A stretch of 64,000 nt of DNA from Diabrotica undecimpunctata. Its lineage: Eukaryota; Arthropoda; Insecta; Coleoptera; Chrysomelidae. Under the pieces are notes generated by a model. That model did no database searches, was not told where the DNA came from, and saw nothing but the letters and a program-made list of their open reading frames with translations. The stretch covers positions 92,884,862-92,948,861 of the forward strand of contig NC_092804.1 in assembly GCF_040954645.1 (NCBI RefSeq), given 5' to 3'. How positions within the stretch are numbered: the first letter of the stretch is position 1; every line of letters begins with the position of its first letter. Position numbers and translations under genes: made by a program. Shown here piece after piece: positions 36,043-48,145 of the stretch.

Positions 36043-36340
36043 TGTAACAAGATTATACTTGGCAACCCTGTCAACCATTGTGACGTAGTATGCTGTCAAC
36101 GGTTGTCTGCCATATATTCTTTTGTCATGGTCATATTGTCTAAATAGCAATCAACATATGTGTATATGTATAATGTAGTTTTAACTGTTTTATTTTATTC
36201 ATCTGAATACACCACCTCAAGCAATGTGTTTTACTATAATTTACATCAACCTCTGCGTTGCTACCTATTTGCAGTGAAGTTATTACGAAATAAACCCTTC
36301 TTTCTCGAGAATCACACCCCAACCTACACATCCCCTTAAA
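36043..36340 (+). repeat. G2 3' LTR (about 298 bp)
   Basis: Starts TGTAACAAGATT and is shared with the 5' remnant up to CCCCTTAAA. It contains AATAAA-like motifs. The LTR end is uncertain by a few bases and no clear target duplication was found. Confidence 0.85.
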
Positions 36341-36501
36341 ATTTCCATTTAATTTTATAACAAATATAAGTATATTACAGTATAATACAGTAAATAACAT
36401 GTGACGCTTAAACTCATGAATGAGGTAGGCAAGGCAGACAGTCTTAAACTTTTAAACAGTAATATCTATTTTTTTGAATTATAAATACTTTCAATTTCAA
36501 T

Positions 36502-37125
36502 TTAATTTAACACCAATCGGTGCACAATGTTTTTGGTTAACCTGTCTTTAGCTAACACAAATAGATTCGACGGTTTCCCAACACGTGAACACGCAACATA
36601 TAGTTGCCCATGAGAAAAACATGGATTTTCCAAATCTAAACCACAAATGGACATTGTTTGACCTTGAGATTTATTTATAGACATGGCGAAAGCTAAACGA
36701 AATGGAAACTGTAGCCTTTTGAAGGATATGGTAGAATCTGATGGTATCATCGGAATACGTGGCAGCAGCACCACTTTTCCTTTAAACTTCCCAGCCAAAA
36801 TGGTTGCTTCAAGAATGTTTCCGGTGATCTTTTTGATGACCAAACGCGTACCGTTACATAATTGAGGTGGATTCAAATTACGGAGGAGAATAATAGGGGA
36901 ACCAATCTTTAATCGAAGATTATGTGGTGGCATTCCAGGGATATCTAATGAATTTAAAAATTCAATCGGAAAATTTACACTTTCATTTTCATCAACAACA
37001 GTATCGATTGATTTAAAAAACATCAGATCACCTGGTAACAACTGTTGTATCTGGAAGTTAATTTCGTCAACATCAACGTTTTTGGCTGCCAAAATCGCCC
37101 GTTGACTAAGCCATTCATGATTCAT
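36502..37125 (-). pseudogene. Helitron Pif1-like helicase, C-terminal fragment
   Basis: 207 codons starting within a helicase: LSQRAILAAKNVDVDEIN, then LNSLDIPGMPPHNLRLKIG, LLRNLNPPQLCNGTRL, FAMSINKSQGQT and GQLYVACSRVGKP. The last two are helicase motifs V/VI of the Pif1/RecD family as used in Helitrons. The Rep and N-terminal helicase portions are absent; upstream sequence (37126 on) is non-coding. It is a truncated relic of a rolling-circle transposon. Confidence 0.9.
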
Positions 37126-38026
37126 AATAATTTAATCGTTTAAATATGAGAAAAGAAAAATTGAAAATCATTCTAATTAACTTTTATAATTATGTGATAA
37201 TACTGACATGTACATATTTAAATTGTAGATTTTAAATAATAATTTCAATAAGAATTGAAATACTAATTTAATCGTTTAAATATAAGAAAAAAAATCTGAA
37301 AAACTTGTTATCATAGCACATTGAAATAATAAGTGCTAATTATTTTTTAATAGAGGTTAAATAAAAACAATACAAAAAAATATTTGTACAACTATTGAAA
37401 AAGTGTAGGAAATTGTGTATCATTTTTGCATTGACATTTTAATTAAATTTTATAATTATGTGATAATACTTACATACATATATTCAAATTAAATTATAAA
37501 GTTTTGATCAATGAAGCACAAATAAGTAAAAAACATAATTACTTTCACTGTATTATCTTCATTATAATATGAATTCAATTTACACTTCAGTCTAAGTAAC
37601 ACGTAGCCGGCTATGCTAACACCAAAAATTTAAAAAGTGGAAATAATTGAATTATACAGTATTTCGTTCACTACAAAATAAATTTAATTAATTTTATAGC
37701 GTCAACAACACGTGGTAATTATGCTATTAAAATGTATCTTATATGACACGTTCGTAGATTTACCATAGCAGCGCCATCTATTGATTACTTACTCAACCCA
37801 GTCGAAAGGTATCGACATCTGTTAGAATCATTTGGAGTTAACAGATAATTGTGACTGTCAAATAATAACAAACAAATAATTAGCAATACATTAAAATTGC
37901 GACTATAATTTAAGATTTAAACTATCCTATCTCTCAAGTTGGATCGAACTGCACATGGTGTGCGAATTTTATTATAATCGGTTAATTGGTTTAGGAGTCC
38001 ATTGAAGACAAACATTGTGACACGAG

Positions 38027-38030
<4 letters not shown>
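37126..38030. other. AT-rich Helitron-associated or unassigned sequence
   Basis: No coding sequence. 37935-38030 carries CAAGTTGGATCGAACTGCAC, GGTTTAGGAGTCCATTGAAG and ACAAACATTGTGACACGAG, a motif series I know from ends of widespread insect elements (Helitron or RTE type), just before a TA tract. Confidence 0.45.
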
Positions 38031-38087
<57 letters not shown>

Positions 38088-38098
38088 TATACATATAT
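38031..38098. repeat. (TA)n microsatellite
   Basis: TA run with two CA interruptions, abutting the antisense solo LTR. Confidence 0.95.
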
Positions 38099-38132
38099 TG
38101 TTATGATGTTTTGTTTATGTATAGTTTTATGA

Positions 38133-38762
38133 AAAAAAAAAAAAACTTTATATACTTGGGATCCCTAGTCACGTCTGATAATAACGTTACGGGGGAAGTG
38201 AAGAGGCGAATATTTATTGCAAATAAATGTTACCATGGCTTAATTAGACACCTAAGATCAGATAACGTCGCAAGAAAGACAAAAAATGCCAAATATATAA
38301 AACCCTAATAAGACCGGTACTCACATATGGCTCAGAAACCTGGACACTTACTAAAAGAGAGGAAACGTTGTTAGCCACCTTCGAAAGAAAAATCTTGCGA
38401 CACATATATAAGGGCACAAAAGAAAACGGAATATGGCGAAGACGATACAACTCTGAACTATACAAAATATACCAGGATCCGGATATTATAACATTCATCA
38501 AAATAGGACGGCTGCGTTGGATAGGACATGTAGAAAGAATGGAAGAAGGCGAAATACCAAACAAAATATTCAAACAGATGCCAGTAGGAAAAAGAACAAG
38601 AGGAAGACCGAAACTGAGATACTTAGAACAAATAGAAAATGATATAACAACCTTAAAAATAAAAAACTGGAGAAAAAAAGCACGAAACAGATCGGAATGG
38701 AGAAGAATCCTAGAACAGGCCAAGACCCAAAAAGGGTTGTCGAGCCAATGATGATGATGATG
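38133..38762 (+). mobile_element. 5'-truncated RTE-type non-LTR retrotransposon
   Basis: Encodes the C-terminal part of an RTE-like protein: IYLGSLVTSDNNVTGEVKRR, RPVLTYGSETWTLTKREE, ERKILRHIYKG, GRLRWIGHVERM and [13 protein letters not shown]. The frame shifts near 38290. It ends in short ATG repeats (CCAATGATGATGATGATG), the usual RTE tail. The 12-bp ATAGTTTTATGA at 38121-38132 and 38763-38774 is its target duplication. The RT catalytic core is missing. Confidence 0.9.
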
Positions 38763-38793
38763 ATAGTTTTATGAGCAATGAGTGTTTTTAAAT

Positions 38794-38917
<124 letters not shown>

Positions 38918-38997
38918 TTTTATCGCGGAATTAGTTTGTAAGCACTTTTTGAAATTATCTTTATTATATCTATTATAAAACACACATATATATCTAA

Positions 38998-39131
38998 TAT
39001 AGACAATGTAAATTTAAAACAAACTATCTTTAAATTGAAATCCTTATGACACTAATTAAATTATATAGACAATGTAAATTTAAAACAAACTATCTTTAAA
39101 TTGAAATTCTTATAACACTAATTAAATTATA
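38998..39131. repeat. 67-bp tandem duplication
   Basis: Two adjacent copies containing TAGACAATGTAAATTTAAAA and AAACTATCTTTAAATTGAAA; two or three differences. Confidence 0.9.
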
Positions 39132-40127
39132 TTAACAAAATTTGGTACTTTTCTGTCACTGAATGCCTAAATGAAACTGTTTTCCAAAATAAAGATATTA
39201 ATCACCACTCAATGTCTTCGTTGTCAGCCTCTGTTATCCTTCTTTTTGTGAACTTGCATTGCCAAATATACCACAATGTTTTAATTATCAGCTTCCACCA
39301 TTTTAAAATATTTTTCTTCTTAACTACATTTATAAATCGGTAAATATTCTTCCTTATTTATATTGCTTTTTTGTTTATTCTCCTTTCTAATAATCTTTTT
39401 TTCTCTTCCAATCTCCAATCACCATATACATAATGTAATTTTTAATCTTCAATTAATACTCTTTTAATTCTATACTTTCCAATCACTGATTACTATCTTA
39501 ACTGATCATACTGAACAGACTAACCTACTGACTCTTTGACAAACTGACCATTTTGAATCCAAATCACATCATATTTATATAATTTTTAATGTTCACGAAT
39601 ATTCTTGAAAGAAAATATATTCGAATCCTTCTATTTCATAGACATTACAATGTTCGCGAAGATTCTACTGCGAACAAAGGTTAAATTCTTTCTATTGGCA
39701 CCTTATTTTATATTTCTAGATAATTCTTTACTATTATATCTACAAAAATGCTATTCTAACTAAAATTATATCGAGAATTTTATGGAAATTTAGGCTTTTC
39801 AGATCAGAATATAAATTTATATATTACATCTTAAATTAATAAATAACCCTATTTTTTAATCCATACTTATTTATAAAAGTTCCTACAACTAATTTACTTG
39901 AGTGTATATTTGGTTGCCTACAAAGATGGTGCACTCAAATATATTTACAATATCATAATTATTAAAATAACCAAATACATTGCAAATTAAACACTTTTTA
40001 AACTTATTATTATGTTAATTTCCTAAGAATACCCTCATATAAATACTTTTATAATATTCTCTAGTATATAACTTATAAATTAATTGTTTAAACACTACCT
40101 TTGTTTCTCCTATATTTAATATCATCT

Positions 40128-40240
<113 letters not shown>

Positions 40241-40819
40241 AATAAGAAAAAAGAAGTACTTGTGACTCGTTTGGAACAAATATATAACTGTTTTGGATGG
40301 GTTGGAGTCAATAATAGGGCTATTGGTTAACTATTTTTTTATTCTCGAGCTTTCAATTGTGTTTACAATTATTATCAAGAGCTAAAAAAGACAAAATACT
40401 TACAAGGTTGAACTAAGAAGAAAAAACAATTTTTGTTAACTTACCAAATAAAAATTAGTTTGGTAAGTAAAAATCACTGCTTACATGTTCAAAATATTTA
40501 ATACAAAAATGTTTTTATCTAATAAATGTTTCTCTGAAAAATTTTTATAATTTTGAAAACATTTTTTTAAATATAAGAATAATTGAATTTATAAATAAGT
40601 TCAAATAGCAACCAATTACAAATAGCCTCAATGTCATAAATGCCAACATAAAATTTTTATTTTTGACAATTATATTGTCAAAAGTAAAACTTCATTTAAA
40701 CATTCTTTTTTGTTTAGTAACAAAAAGAAGAAGATTTATTCACCCTTGACAGATGTCTGAAAGAATGTGACAGATATATGGAGAATTAAATATGACATTT
40801 TACAAGTTTTATATATAAA

Positions 40820-41018
40820 TCATAAAGAAAGAATATAATTATAAATTTTGCTTAAATTTTGAATTTCAGATCTTTTGTTTAAACTCTTATCATTTTTGAT
40901 AATACAAACCATTTCCAAAAAAGTCCTTTTAAATTTATTACTTTCACTACATAAAATTTTAATGTTATCAAAATCCATAATATGGTCTTTATCGATTACA
41001 TGTTCTGCTAAAGCACAA
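40820..41018 (-). pseudogene. Penelope-like C-terminal fragment, left arm
   Basis: The minus strand encodes CALAEHVIDKDHIMDFDNIK followed by a Lys/Ser-rich tail ending in a stop at 40820. It is the same peptide as in the right arm. The ALAEH...DH...DFDN...IL pattern resembles the end of the Penelope-like element protein beyond the GIY-YIG endonuclease (from memory). RT and endonuclease cores are absent. Confidence 0.6.
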
Positions 41019-41027
41019 GATGGTTTT

Positions 41028-41226
41028 TTGTGCTTTGGCAGAACATGTAATCGATAAAGACCATATTATGGATTTTGATAACATTAAAATTTTATGTAGT
41101 GAAAGTAATAAATTTAAAAGGACTTTTTTGGAAATGGTTTGTATTAGCAAAAATGATAAGAGTTTAAACAAAAGATCTGAAATTCAAAATTTAAGCAAAA
41201 TTTATAATTATATTCTTTCTTTATGA
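41028..41226 (+). pseudogene. Penelope-like C-terminal fragment, right arm
   Basis: Encodes CALAEHVIDKDHIMDFDNIK then ILCSESNKFKRTFLEMVC and ends NYILSL. The terminal His/Asp pattern and the Asn/Leu-rich tail suit the Penelope-like family; a full-length relative would be needed to be sure. Downstream is about 540 bp of non-coding 3' sequence. Confidence 0.6.
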
Positions 41227-41663
41227 TTTATATATAAAACTTGTAAAATGTCATATTTAATTCTCCATATATCTGTCACATTCTTTCAGACATCTGTCAA
41301 GGGTGAATAAATCTTCTTCTTTTTGTTACTAAACAAAAAAGAATGTTTAAATGAAGTTTTACTTTTGACAATATAATTGTCAAAAATAAAAAAATTTTAT
41401 GTTGGCATTTATGACATTGAGGCTATTTGTAATTGGTTGCTATTTGAACTTATTTATAAATTCAATTATTCTTATATTTAAAAAAATGTTTTCAAAATTA
41501 TAAAAATTTTTCAGAGAAACATTTATTAGATAAAAACATTTTTGTATTAAATATTTTGAACATGTAAGCAGTGATTTTTACTTACCAAACTAATTTTTAT
41601 TTGGTAAGTTAACAAAAATTGTTTTTTCTTCTTAGTTCAACCTTGTAAGTATTTTGTCTTTTT

Positions 41664-41705
41664 TAGCTCTTGATAATAATTGTAAACACAATTGAAAGCT
41701 CGAGA
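41664..41705 (+). other. Hammerhead-like motif in the Penelope-like arm
   Basis: CTCTTGATAATAATTG with a 6-bp stem (AATTGT/ACAATT, loop AAAC) followed by GAAAGCTCGAG resembles the hammerhead core plus stem II reported in Penelope-like elements. The core TTGATAA differs from CTGANGA at two positions, so self-cleavage is doubtful. The mirror copy is at 40343-40383 (minus). Confidence 0.4.
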
Positions 41706-41760
41706 ATAAAAAAATAGTTAACCAATAGCCCTATTATTGACTCCAACCCATCCAAAACAG

Positions 41761-41762
<2 letters not shown>

Positions 41763-41832
<70 letters not shown>
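41763..41832. repeat. (TA)n microsatellite
   Basis: About 70 bp of TA between palindrome and G3 5' LTR; with 54478 onward it forms the G3 target. Confidence 0.97.
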
Positions 41833-41835
<3 letters not shown>

Positions 41836-43279
41836 GACGATTGGGGTTTATAGAAAATAATTTATAAGTTATATACTACATAATATTAGATATAAAAAAG
41901 TATTTGATTATTTTAAATAAGTTATATACTAGAGAATTTAATAAAAATTATTTATGTGAGGGCATTTTTAATAAATTAGCATATAATAAGTGTAAAAAGT
42001 TGTATTTTAATGTTGTAAATATATTTAAGTGAGCCATGTGCATAGGCAACCAACTATACAGTAAATTGACAGACAGAAATTAATCATAATACGAATATAA
42101 AGTGGGGTTATAATAATAATGTTAGTTTAAAATGTTTAATTTATATATATTTAATGATTTAAATGTTTATTCTGATCTGAAAAGCCTAAATGTCAACAAA
42201 ATTATCAATAGAACATTAACGAATTCTCCAGAATGCAGAATTTGACCTTTGTTGACGGTCGAACATTCTGGAAATAATAGTTATGTCTGTGGATCACTGT
42301 GGATATACTGTTTCCAGAAAATTCAGACATGTGTTTAATGGAATAAATGGAACATGATTTCTTACCAGATGATTCTAGAACAGAAAAAAAGATATAAATA
42401 CCCGGTGATTTGGATTAGAGGGGATCAGTTATGAGTTACAGTTACTATGAGCCAGTTTATTATGAAAGTTAGTAGAAGATAGACTCATTAAGTTAAGTGT
42501 AGTGATAGTGCAGTCAGAAAAGTTTTAGTAAGAAAGTAGGTCCAGTCCATTCAGTTACAAATAGTCCAATTGTTTAATATAGTGAGTTAAATGAAGATTA
42601 AAAATTATGCATATATTTTAATGCATATTTATAATTATACACAAATAATTATTGAAGATTAAAAAAGTATATTAGAAGAATATTAGTTGGATATTGGAAG
42701 AAATTAAAATTATATTATGATTGGAGATTAGTATAAATCAACTTATAATAATTGGATATTGGTATATTGAAAAGAAGAATAAATATAAATGCTGTTTGCT
42801 GGTTTGCTTGGTGGTTTATAAATGCTGGTGAAGAAAAATATATCTTAAATTGGTAGAAGCTGATAATTGGAAAAAGTAATTTCACAAAAACAAGGATAAC
42901 TGAAGTACGAAGACATTCAGTGGTGATTAGAATCTATATAGTGGAAAACAGTTCATTTAGGCATTCAGTGAAAGAAAGGTACAAAAATTTGTTAATATAA
43001 TTTAGTTAGTGTCATAACAGTTTCAATTTTGAAGATAGTTTGTTTAAATTTTACATTGTCTATAGAATTTAATTAGTTTTATAAGAATATCAATTTAAAG
43101 ATAGTTTATTTTAAATTTACATTGGCTAGGTTAGATATATATGTGTGTTTCATAATAGTTATAATAAAGATAATTTAAAAAAAATACTTACAAACTAATT
43201 CTTTGAGAACCGCGATAAAAACCCTATATTATTAAAAATACTCATTGCTCATCATTCAAACAAACAATACATCATAACA
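41833..43279 (+). repeat. G3 5' LTR (1.45 kb)
   Basis: Starts TGTGACGATTGGGG and ends CATCATAACA. AT-rich with AATAAA motifs; short ORFs are not genes. Confidence 0.95.
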
Positions 43280-43282
43280 ATT

Positions 43283-43300
43283 TGGCACCCAACGCGGTGG
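43283..43300 (+). promoter_or_regulatory. G3 primer-binding site
   Basis: TGGCACCCAACGCGGTGG lies three bases after the LTR. Priming tRNA not identified. Confidence 0.7.
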
Positions 43301-43423
43301 CTCTCTATTTAAAAGAATTAGTTTGGGAAGATAAGTGCTCTCATATAATTAAATTAATTTTCATTAGAAAGCAAAAATTATAGATTTTATTTTTAATTAT
43401 ATTTGAACAAGAGAAGTCTCAAA

Positions 43424-44970
43424 ATGTCTCAAGGAAAGAAAGGTACAAGAAGCAAAAAGAATGAAGAAGATGTGGAAGTAGAAACACAACCTATACAAGA
43501 GGAGAGTTTAGTTCAAGTTCCACAAGATACTGCAGAAATGAATCCAGAAAGAGAGGAAAATGTCAATATGGCAGCTTTGATGTCATTAATGATGCAGATG
43601 AACAAGACAATAGAAGAGAATACGAAAAAAATGGAAGAGAATTCAAAAGAAGTCAAAGAAGACATGAAAAAAATGGAACAAAAATTGGAAGAGAATTATA
43701 GAAAATTAGAAAAGAAAATAGAAGATAATAATAATAAAATTGTAAAACAAATGGAAAAACAAATGGATAAAAAACTTGAAGCTGCAGAGAAAAAAGTAGC
43801 AAATGAAATAAAAAATATACGGAATGACTACAAGAAAAGGATAGAAAATGAGAGGACAGAAGTAAAGAGGAAAATTCAAGATAATAAGATAGATATAGAA
43901 CAGAAAATAGAGTTGCAGAAATGTAACTTAGAAGTAAAAATTAACGAAGACAGGAGAAACACAGAAAAAAAATTAGACGATATACAACAAAATATCCAAA
44001 TAAATAATCAAATAAGAAATGTGGAACAGAGAATAGATGATATTTCACAAATGAGAGACATAGGGAGACCTTACTTAAATTTAACAAATGAGACTGGGAT
44101 TAAATTCTCTGGTAATATAAAAAATTTGAATCCTAGAGTATACATAAATAGTTTAAAACATAAATTAAGATTTTTGAATAATATTAATGATATTAAAGAT
44201 TATATTAGAATAACATTAAATGACAATGCAGCAACTTGGTTTGCTAGTATTGAAAATGATTTAGATAATTTTCAAACATTTGAAAATAAATTTTTAAATT
44301 ATTATTGGGGTGAATTAGAGCAAGCCAAGTTTAGAGAAATTCTATATTTTGGAAAGTATAATCACAATTTAAAATCAAATATGGTAGATTATGCATTGAA
44401 ACTGATAACAGTTGCAAAATATTTAGAACCACCACTTAGAGAGGAAGAAACAGTCTTAAATGTATCTAGACATTTTGATGCTGATGTTGTCCAAACAGTA
44501 ACTGTACAAAATATTCAAACAATAGATAGTTTTATTAATTTTATTCAAAGAATACAAAGAGGTAATATGACAAGTAATAATAACAACAGAAAAAACAATA
44601 ATAACTTTCAATATAATAAAAATGATAATCAACAATATAGACAATCATATAATAATTATAGGTAACCAATAATTATTGGTAATAATTTACAAAATTTTAA
44701 TAATAATAACAGTAATTATAATAGACAACATTTTAATAACAGTACTAATAATAATAGACAAGATTTTAATAATCGAAGAAATACAGAGCGACCTAACTAT
44801 AACAGACAGGTAAATTGTGTACAAAGGAATAGGAGCTGCGAAGACAGGGAACGAAATAGTACAAGGCAAGAAAATGTGAGTAGAAGTCATAGTAGGGAAA
44901 GACATAGGACATCAGATCCAAGTGGTCAGATACAATCTGACAATTCTAATAATCAAAATTTTGTGCAGTA
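43424..44970 (+). pseudogene. gag: G3 gag with one stop codon
   Basis: Start ATG 43424 (MSQGKKGTRSKK). Residues about 60-200 form a long Lys/Glu-rich coiled coil, followed by a capsid-like helical region (NDNAATWFASIENDL). A TAA at 44663-44665 interrupts an Asn-rich C-terminal tail that remains open to 44970 and includes Arg/Ser-rich repeats. There is no CCHC zinc knuckle; the basic tail may bind RNA instead. AT-rich codon use matches the element. Confidence 0.82.
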
Positions 44971-45000
44971 AACTTTCTGAATTACAAGTTAGGCCATTGC

Positions 45001-46290
45001 TATTATGAAAAACCTTCAGAATTTATTTCTTTAGATGAAGATAAAATTATTGAATCTATTAATTTAATTTATATAAATGCTTTGGCCAAAAATAAAATGA
45101 TTAAAATTATGATAGATACTGGTTCAGAAAGTACTTTAGTCTCGGAGAATTTTATTTTTAATACATTAAAACTATCAGATATAATAAAGATTCCAAAAAT
45201 TAAAATTGTTGGTGCAAATAATAAGAAGTTGGGTGAAATTGATAAACTAGCCAATTTTAAAATTAATATTCTTAATAAAGAAATTAATATGCAAGGATTT
45301 ATTGTCAAGGATTTATGTGTTGATATATTAATGGGAAATGATGAATTGGAAAAGAAGAAAGTAAAGATAGATTTTGAAGAAAAAATGGTAACTTTGGAAG
45401 GGCAAATAATTAAATTTATGCAGAAAGATGAGGTGGAAGAAGGAATAAGAGTTGATAGGATATTATTAAAAGAAAATAATGATGTTTATGAAGAAGAAAT
45501 GTATTTTGATGATAGGGAAATGTCCCAAAAGAATGTAAAGAATAATTATTGTAGTGAATATTTAAGGAATGGAAATTTTAAGCAGATGGATGCCTACGAG
45601 GCGGAGTGCGTAAAATTGGAAGCAAGGAATAATAAGTACATAATGAAGAATAATTTTATTTGTAAAGAAGAAGATATGATAAAAGTTTTAAATTGCCCTG
45701 AAGAATATAAATCAATAGTCATTTCCATATTGCAGCAACACAAGGGACTTGTCAATAAAGAAAATAGAATTGCACAAAATTATATCCATAGCATAAAAGT
45801 TAAAGAAGAAAAAGATTTTAAAACAAAATCATACACAATACCATATAAATACAGAGAAGAAGTAAACAGAACGATTAATAATATGTTAGAAGATGGAATA
45901 CTAGGAAGAATTACAGGAATGTCATTTTTCACTAAAATCGATTTACAGCATAGTTTTTGGTTAATACCTCTAGAAAGAAAAAGTAGACAGTATACAGGAT
46001 TTCAGATAGATGGAGTAGTATATCAATTCAAAGTAGTACCATTTGGACTTCAATCATCTTGCAGTGTTTAATGTAGATGTCTTCATGATATTCTGGATCA
46101 ATACAAACATTTTGTAATTCACTACATTGATGATATATTAATTTTTTCTAAAACTGCTGAAGATCATGAGAAACACCTAAAAATTATAATCAATAGATTA
46201 GACAAAGTTGGACTAAAAATAAATCAAGAAAAATGTACATTTTTTCAAAAAGTAGTGATATATCTAGGTTATAAACTTAACACTAACAGC
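45001..46290 (+). pseudogene. pol: G3 protease and RT remnant
   Basis: The frame from about 44953 holds IDTGSESTLVSENF (protease), then an RT start. The RT fingers are missing: a deletion near 45905 joins MLEDGIL to the palm segment FFTKIDLQHSFWLIPL. A TAA at 46069-46071 follows VVPFGLQSSCS. The frame then continues with HYIDDILIFSK (YIDD motif) and ends near 46290. RNase H and integrase are absent. Confidence 0.88.
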
Positions 46291-46806
46291 TTACTGATAT
46301 ATCCATTTTATTCAATAGACTTGATTTGTTAAATAGATGGTAGATTTCATTGTTGTGAATAAATTTGACATCATACTTGTTGAATTTTGTACATATGGAA
46401 ATTGTTTGGTACCCTAAAAATCATAATTTGGGGTTAGATACAGAATTGATTGTGTAAATGTCTTTATAAAAAGTGTAAAACTTACCAATTCATATGGATG
46501 AAAGCCTGTTGAATGGAAATAATTCCTAGATTTTGTCTATAAATAAACATAACACAATAATAGATGATTAGATTATGTTTATTTTCTCCGTAGTTTCCAT
46601 TGCTTTATTTGACATGACAGTTTGACCATAGAATAGCCGAACTGTGCTCCGTTGTTCTCTGCTTTGATATAGACAGCGAACAGGGATGTATTTAACACAT
46701 TTTAAATAAAAAAAAATTGATTTATTAAATTTAATAAGGTATGAGAAAATTAATATTTAAAAAAATAATAAGTAAATTATTTATTTTAAATATTATTTTG
46801 GGGTAT
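46291..46806 (+). other. G3 internal 3' region, no gene
   Basis: AT-rich, no recognisable coding sequence; ends in a short purine run (TTTTGGGGTAT) before the 3' LTR, a weak polypurine tract. Confidence 0.55.
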
Positions 46807-47711
46807 TGTGACGATTGGGGTTTATAGAAAATAATTTATAAGTTATATACTACATAATATTAGATATAAAAAAGTATTTGATTATTTTAAATAAGTTATA
46901 TACTAGAGAATTTAATAAAAATTATTTATGTGAGGGCATTTTTAATAAATTAGCATATAATAAGTGTAAAAAGTTGTATTTTAATGTTGTAAATATATTT
47001 AAGTGAGCCATGTGCATAGGCAACCAACTATACAGTAAATTGACAGACAGAAATTAATCATAATACGAATATAAAGTGGGGTTATAATAATAATGTTAGT
47101 TTAAAATGTTTAATTTATATATATTTAATGATTTAAATGTTTATTCTGATCTGAAAAGCCTAAATGTCAACAAAATTATCAATAGAACATTAACGAATTC
47201 TCCAGAATGCAGAATTTGACCTTTGTTGACGGTCGAACATTCTGGAAATAATAGTTATGTCTGTGGATCACTGTGGATATACTGTTTCCAGAAAATTCAG
47301 ACATGTGTTTAATGGAATAAATGGAACATGATTTCTTACCAGATGATTCTAGAACAGAAAAAAAGATATAAATACCCGGTGATTTGGATTAGAGGGGATC
47401 AGTTATGAGTTACAGTTACTATGAGCCAGTTTATTATGAAAGTTAGTAGGAGATAGACTCATTAAGTTAGTGAAGTAAATTGTTCAGAATTTTCAAGATA
47501 GTGCAGTCAGAAAAGTTTTAGTAAGAAAGTAGGTCCAGTCCATTCAGTTACAAATAGTCCAATTGTTTAATATAGTGAGTTAAATGAAGATTAAAAATTA
47601 TGCATATATTTTAATGCATATTTATAATTATACACAAATAATTATTGAAGATTAAAAAAGTATATTAGAAGAATATTAGTTGGATATTGGAAGAAATTAA
47701 AATTATATTAT
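46807..47711 (+). repeat. G3 3' LTR, part before the G4 insertion
   Basis: Matches 41833-42717 plus a 20-bp insertion near 47480. Ends with TTAT, the first copy of the G4 target duplication. Confidence 0.95.
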
Positions 47712-47982
47712 TGTAACGAAATAGCCCATCTCCGATACGTCATAATTCTTAGAAGGACGAATCTAGAATACGTAAGAATCGGCATGTCAATACCGCCCGT
47801 CCTTCGGACAGGAGACAATTAGAGGTGGGACAACGCCAGAATGTTCTCGAAAAGTAACTTTATTATATATATGTAACGTTGTTGGGAGTGAGTTTAGTTA
47901 TTAAAATACTACCGAACTGTAAAGTTATAAATAAATATATGTATATAAATTCGAACCGCTCGTTTTATTTAATCACGCTACA
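47712..47982 (+). repeat. G4 5' LTR (271 bp)
   Basis: Starts TGTAACGAAATAGCCC and ends CACGCTACA. Contains TATATAAATTC and AATAAA. Followed by GTTGGTGTTACGGTGTG, the likely primer site (tRNA not identified). Confidence 0.95.
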
Positions 47983-48145
47983 GTTGGTGTTACGGTGTGA
48001 GTAAAAAATAAATAAATTCAGCAGTGACTTTTGAAAAAGACTTTTGAACTTTTGAAAAGTATTGTTCGTCGGGAACATCCGCGTAGATCGGTAGTGATCT
48101 TTGTATGAAAGAACATTTAAAAAGTACGTGTGTGCCTGACCAAAG

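Larger units (their letters stand above)
30376..36340 (+). mobile_element. Ty3/Gypsy retrotransposon G2, 5' LTR incomplete
   Basis: LTR segments 30376-30611 and 36043-36340 flank a single-frame gag-pol. The left LTR lacks its first part (about 60 bp), where a MITE-like sequence abuts. The right LTR starts TGTAACAAG after a purine tract. One nonsense codon in gag is the only coding break seen. No envelope gene. Confidence 0.92.
40281..41767. repeat. Large palindrome, arms about 740 bp
   Basis: 40281-41018 is the near-perfect reverse complement of 41028-41767 with a spacer of only about 9 nt (41019-41027). Each arm is a Penelope-like 3' end, arranged head to head. TA tracts flank both outer ends. 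Confidence 0.95.
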
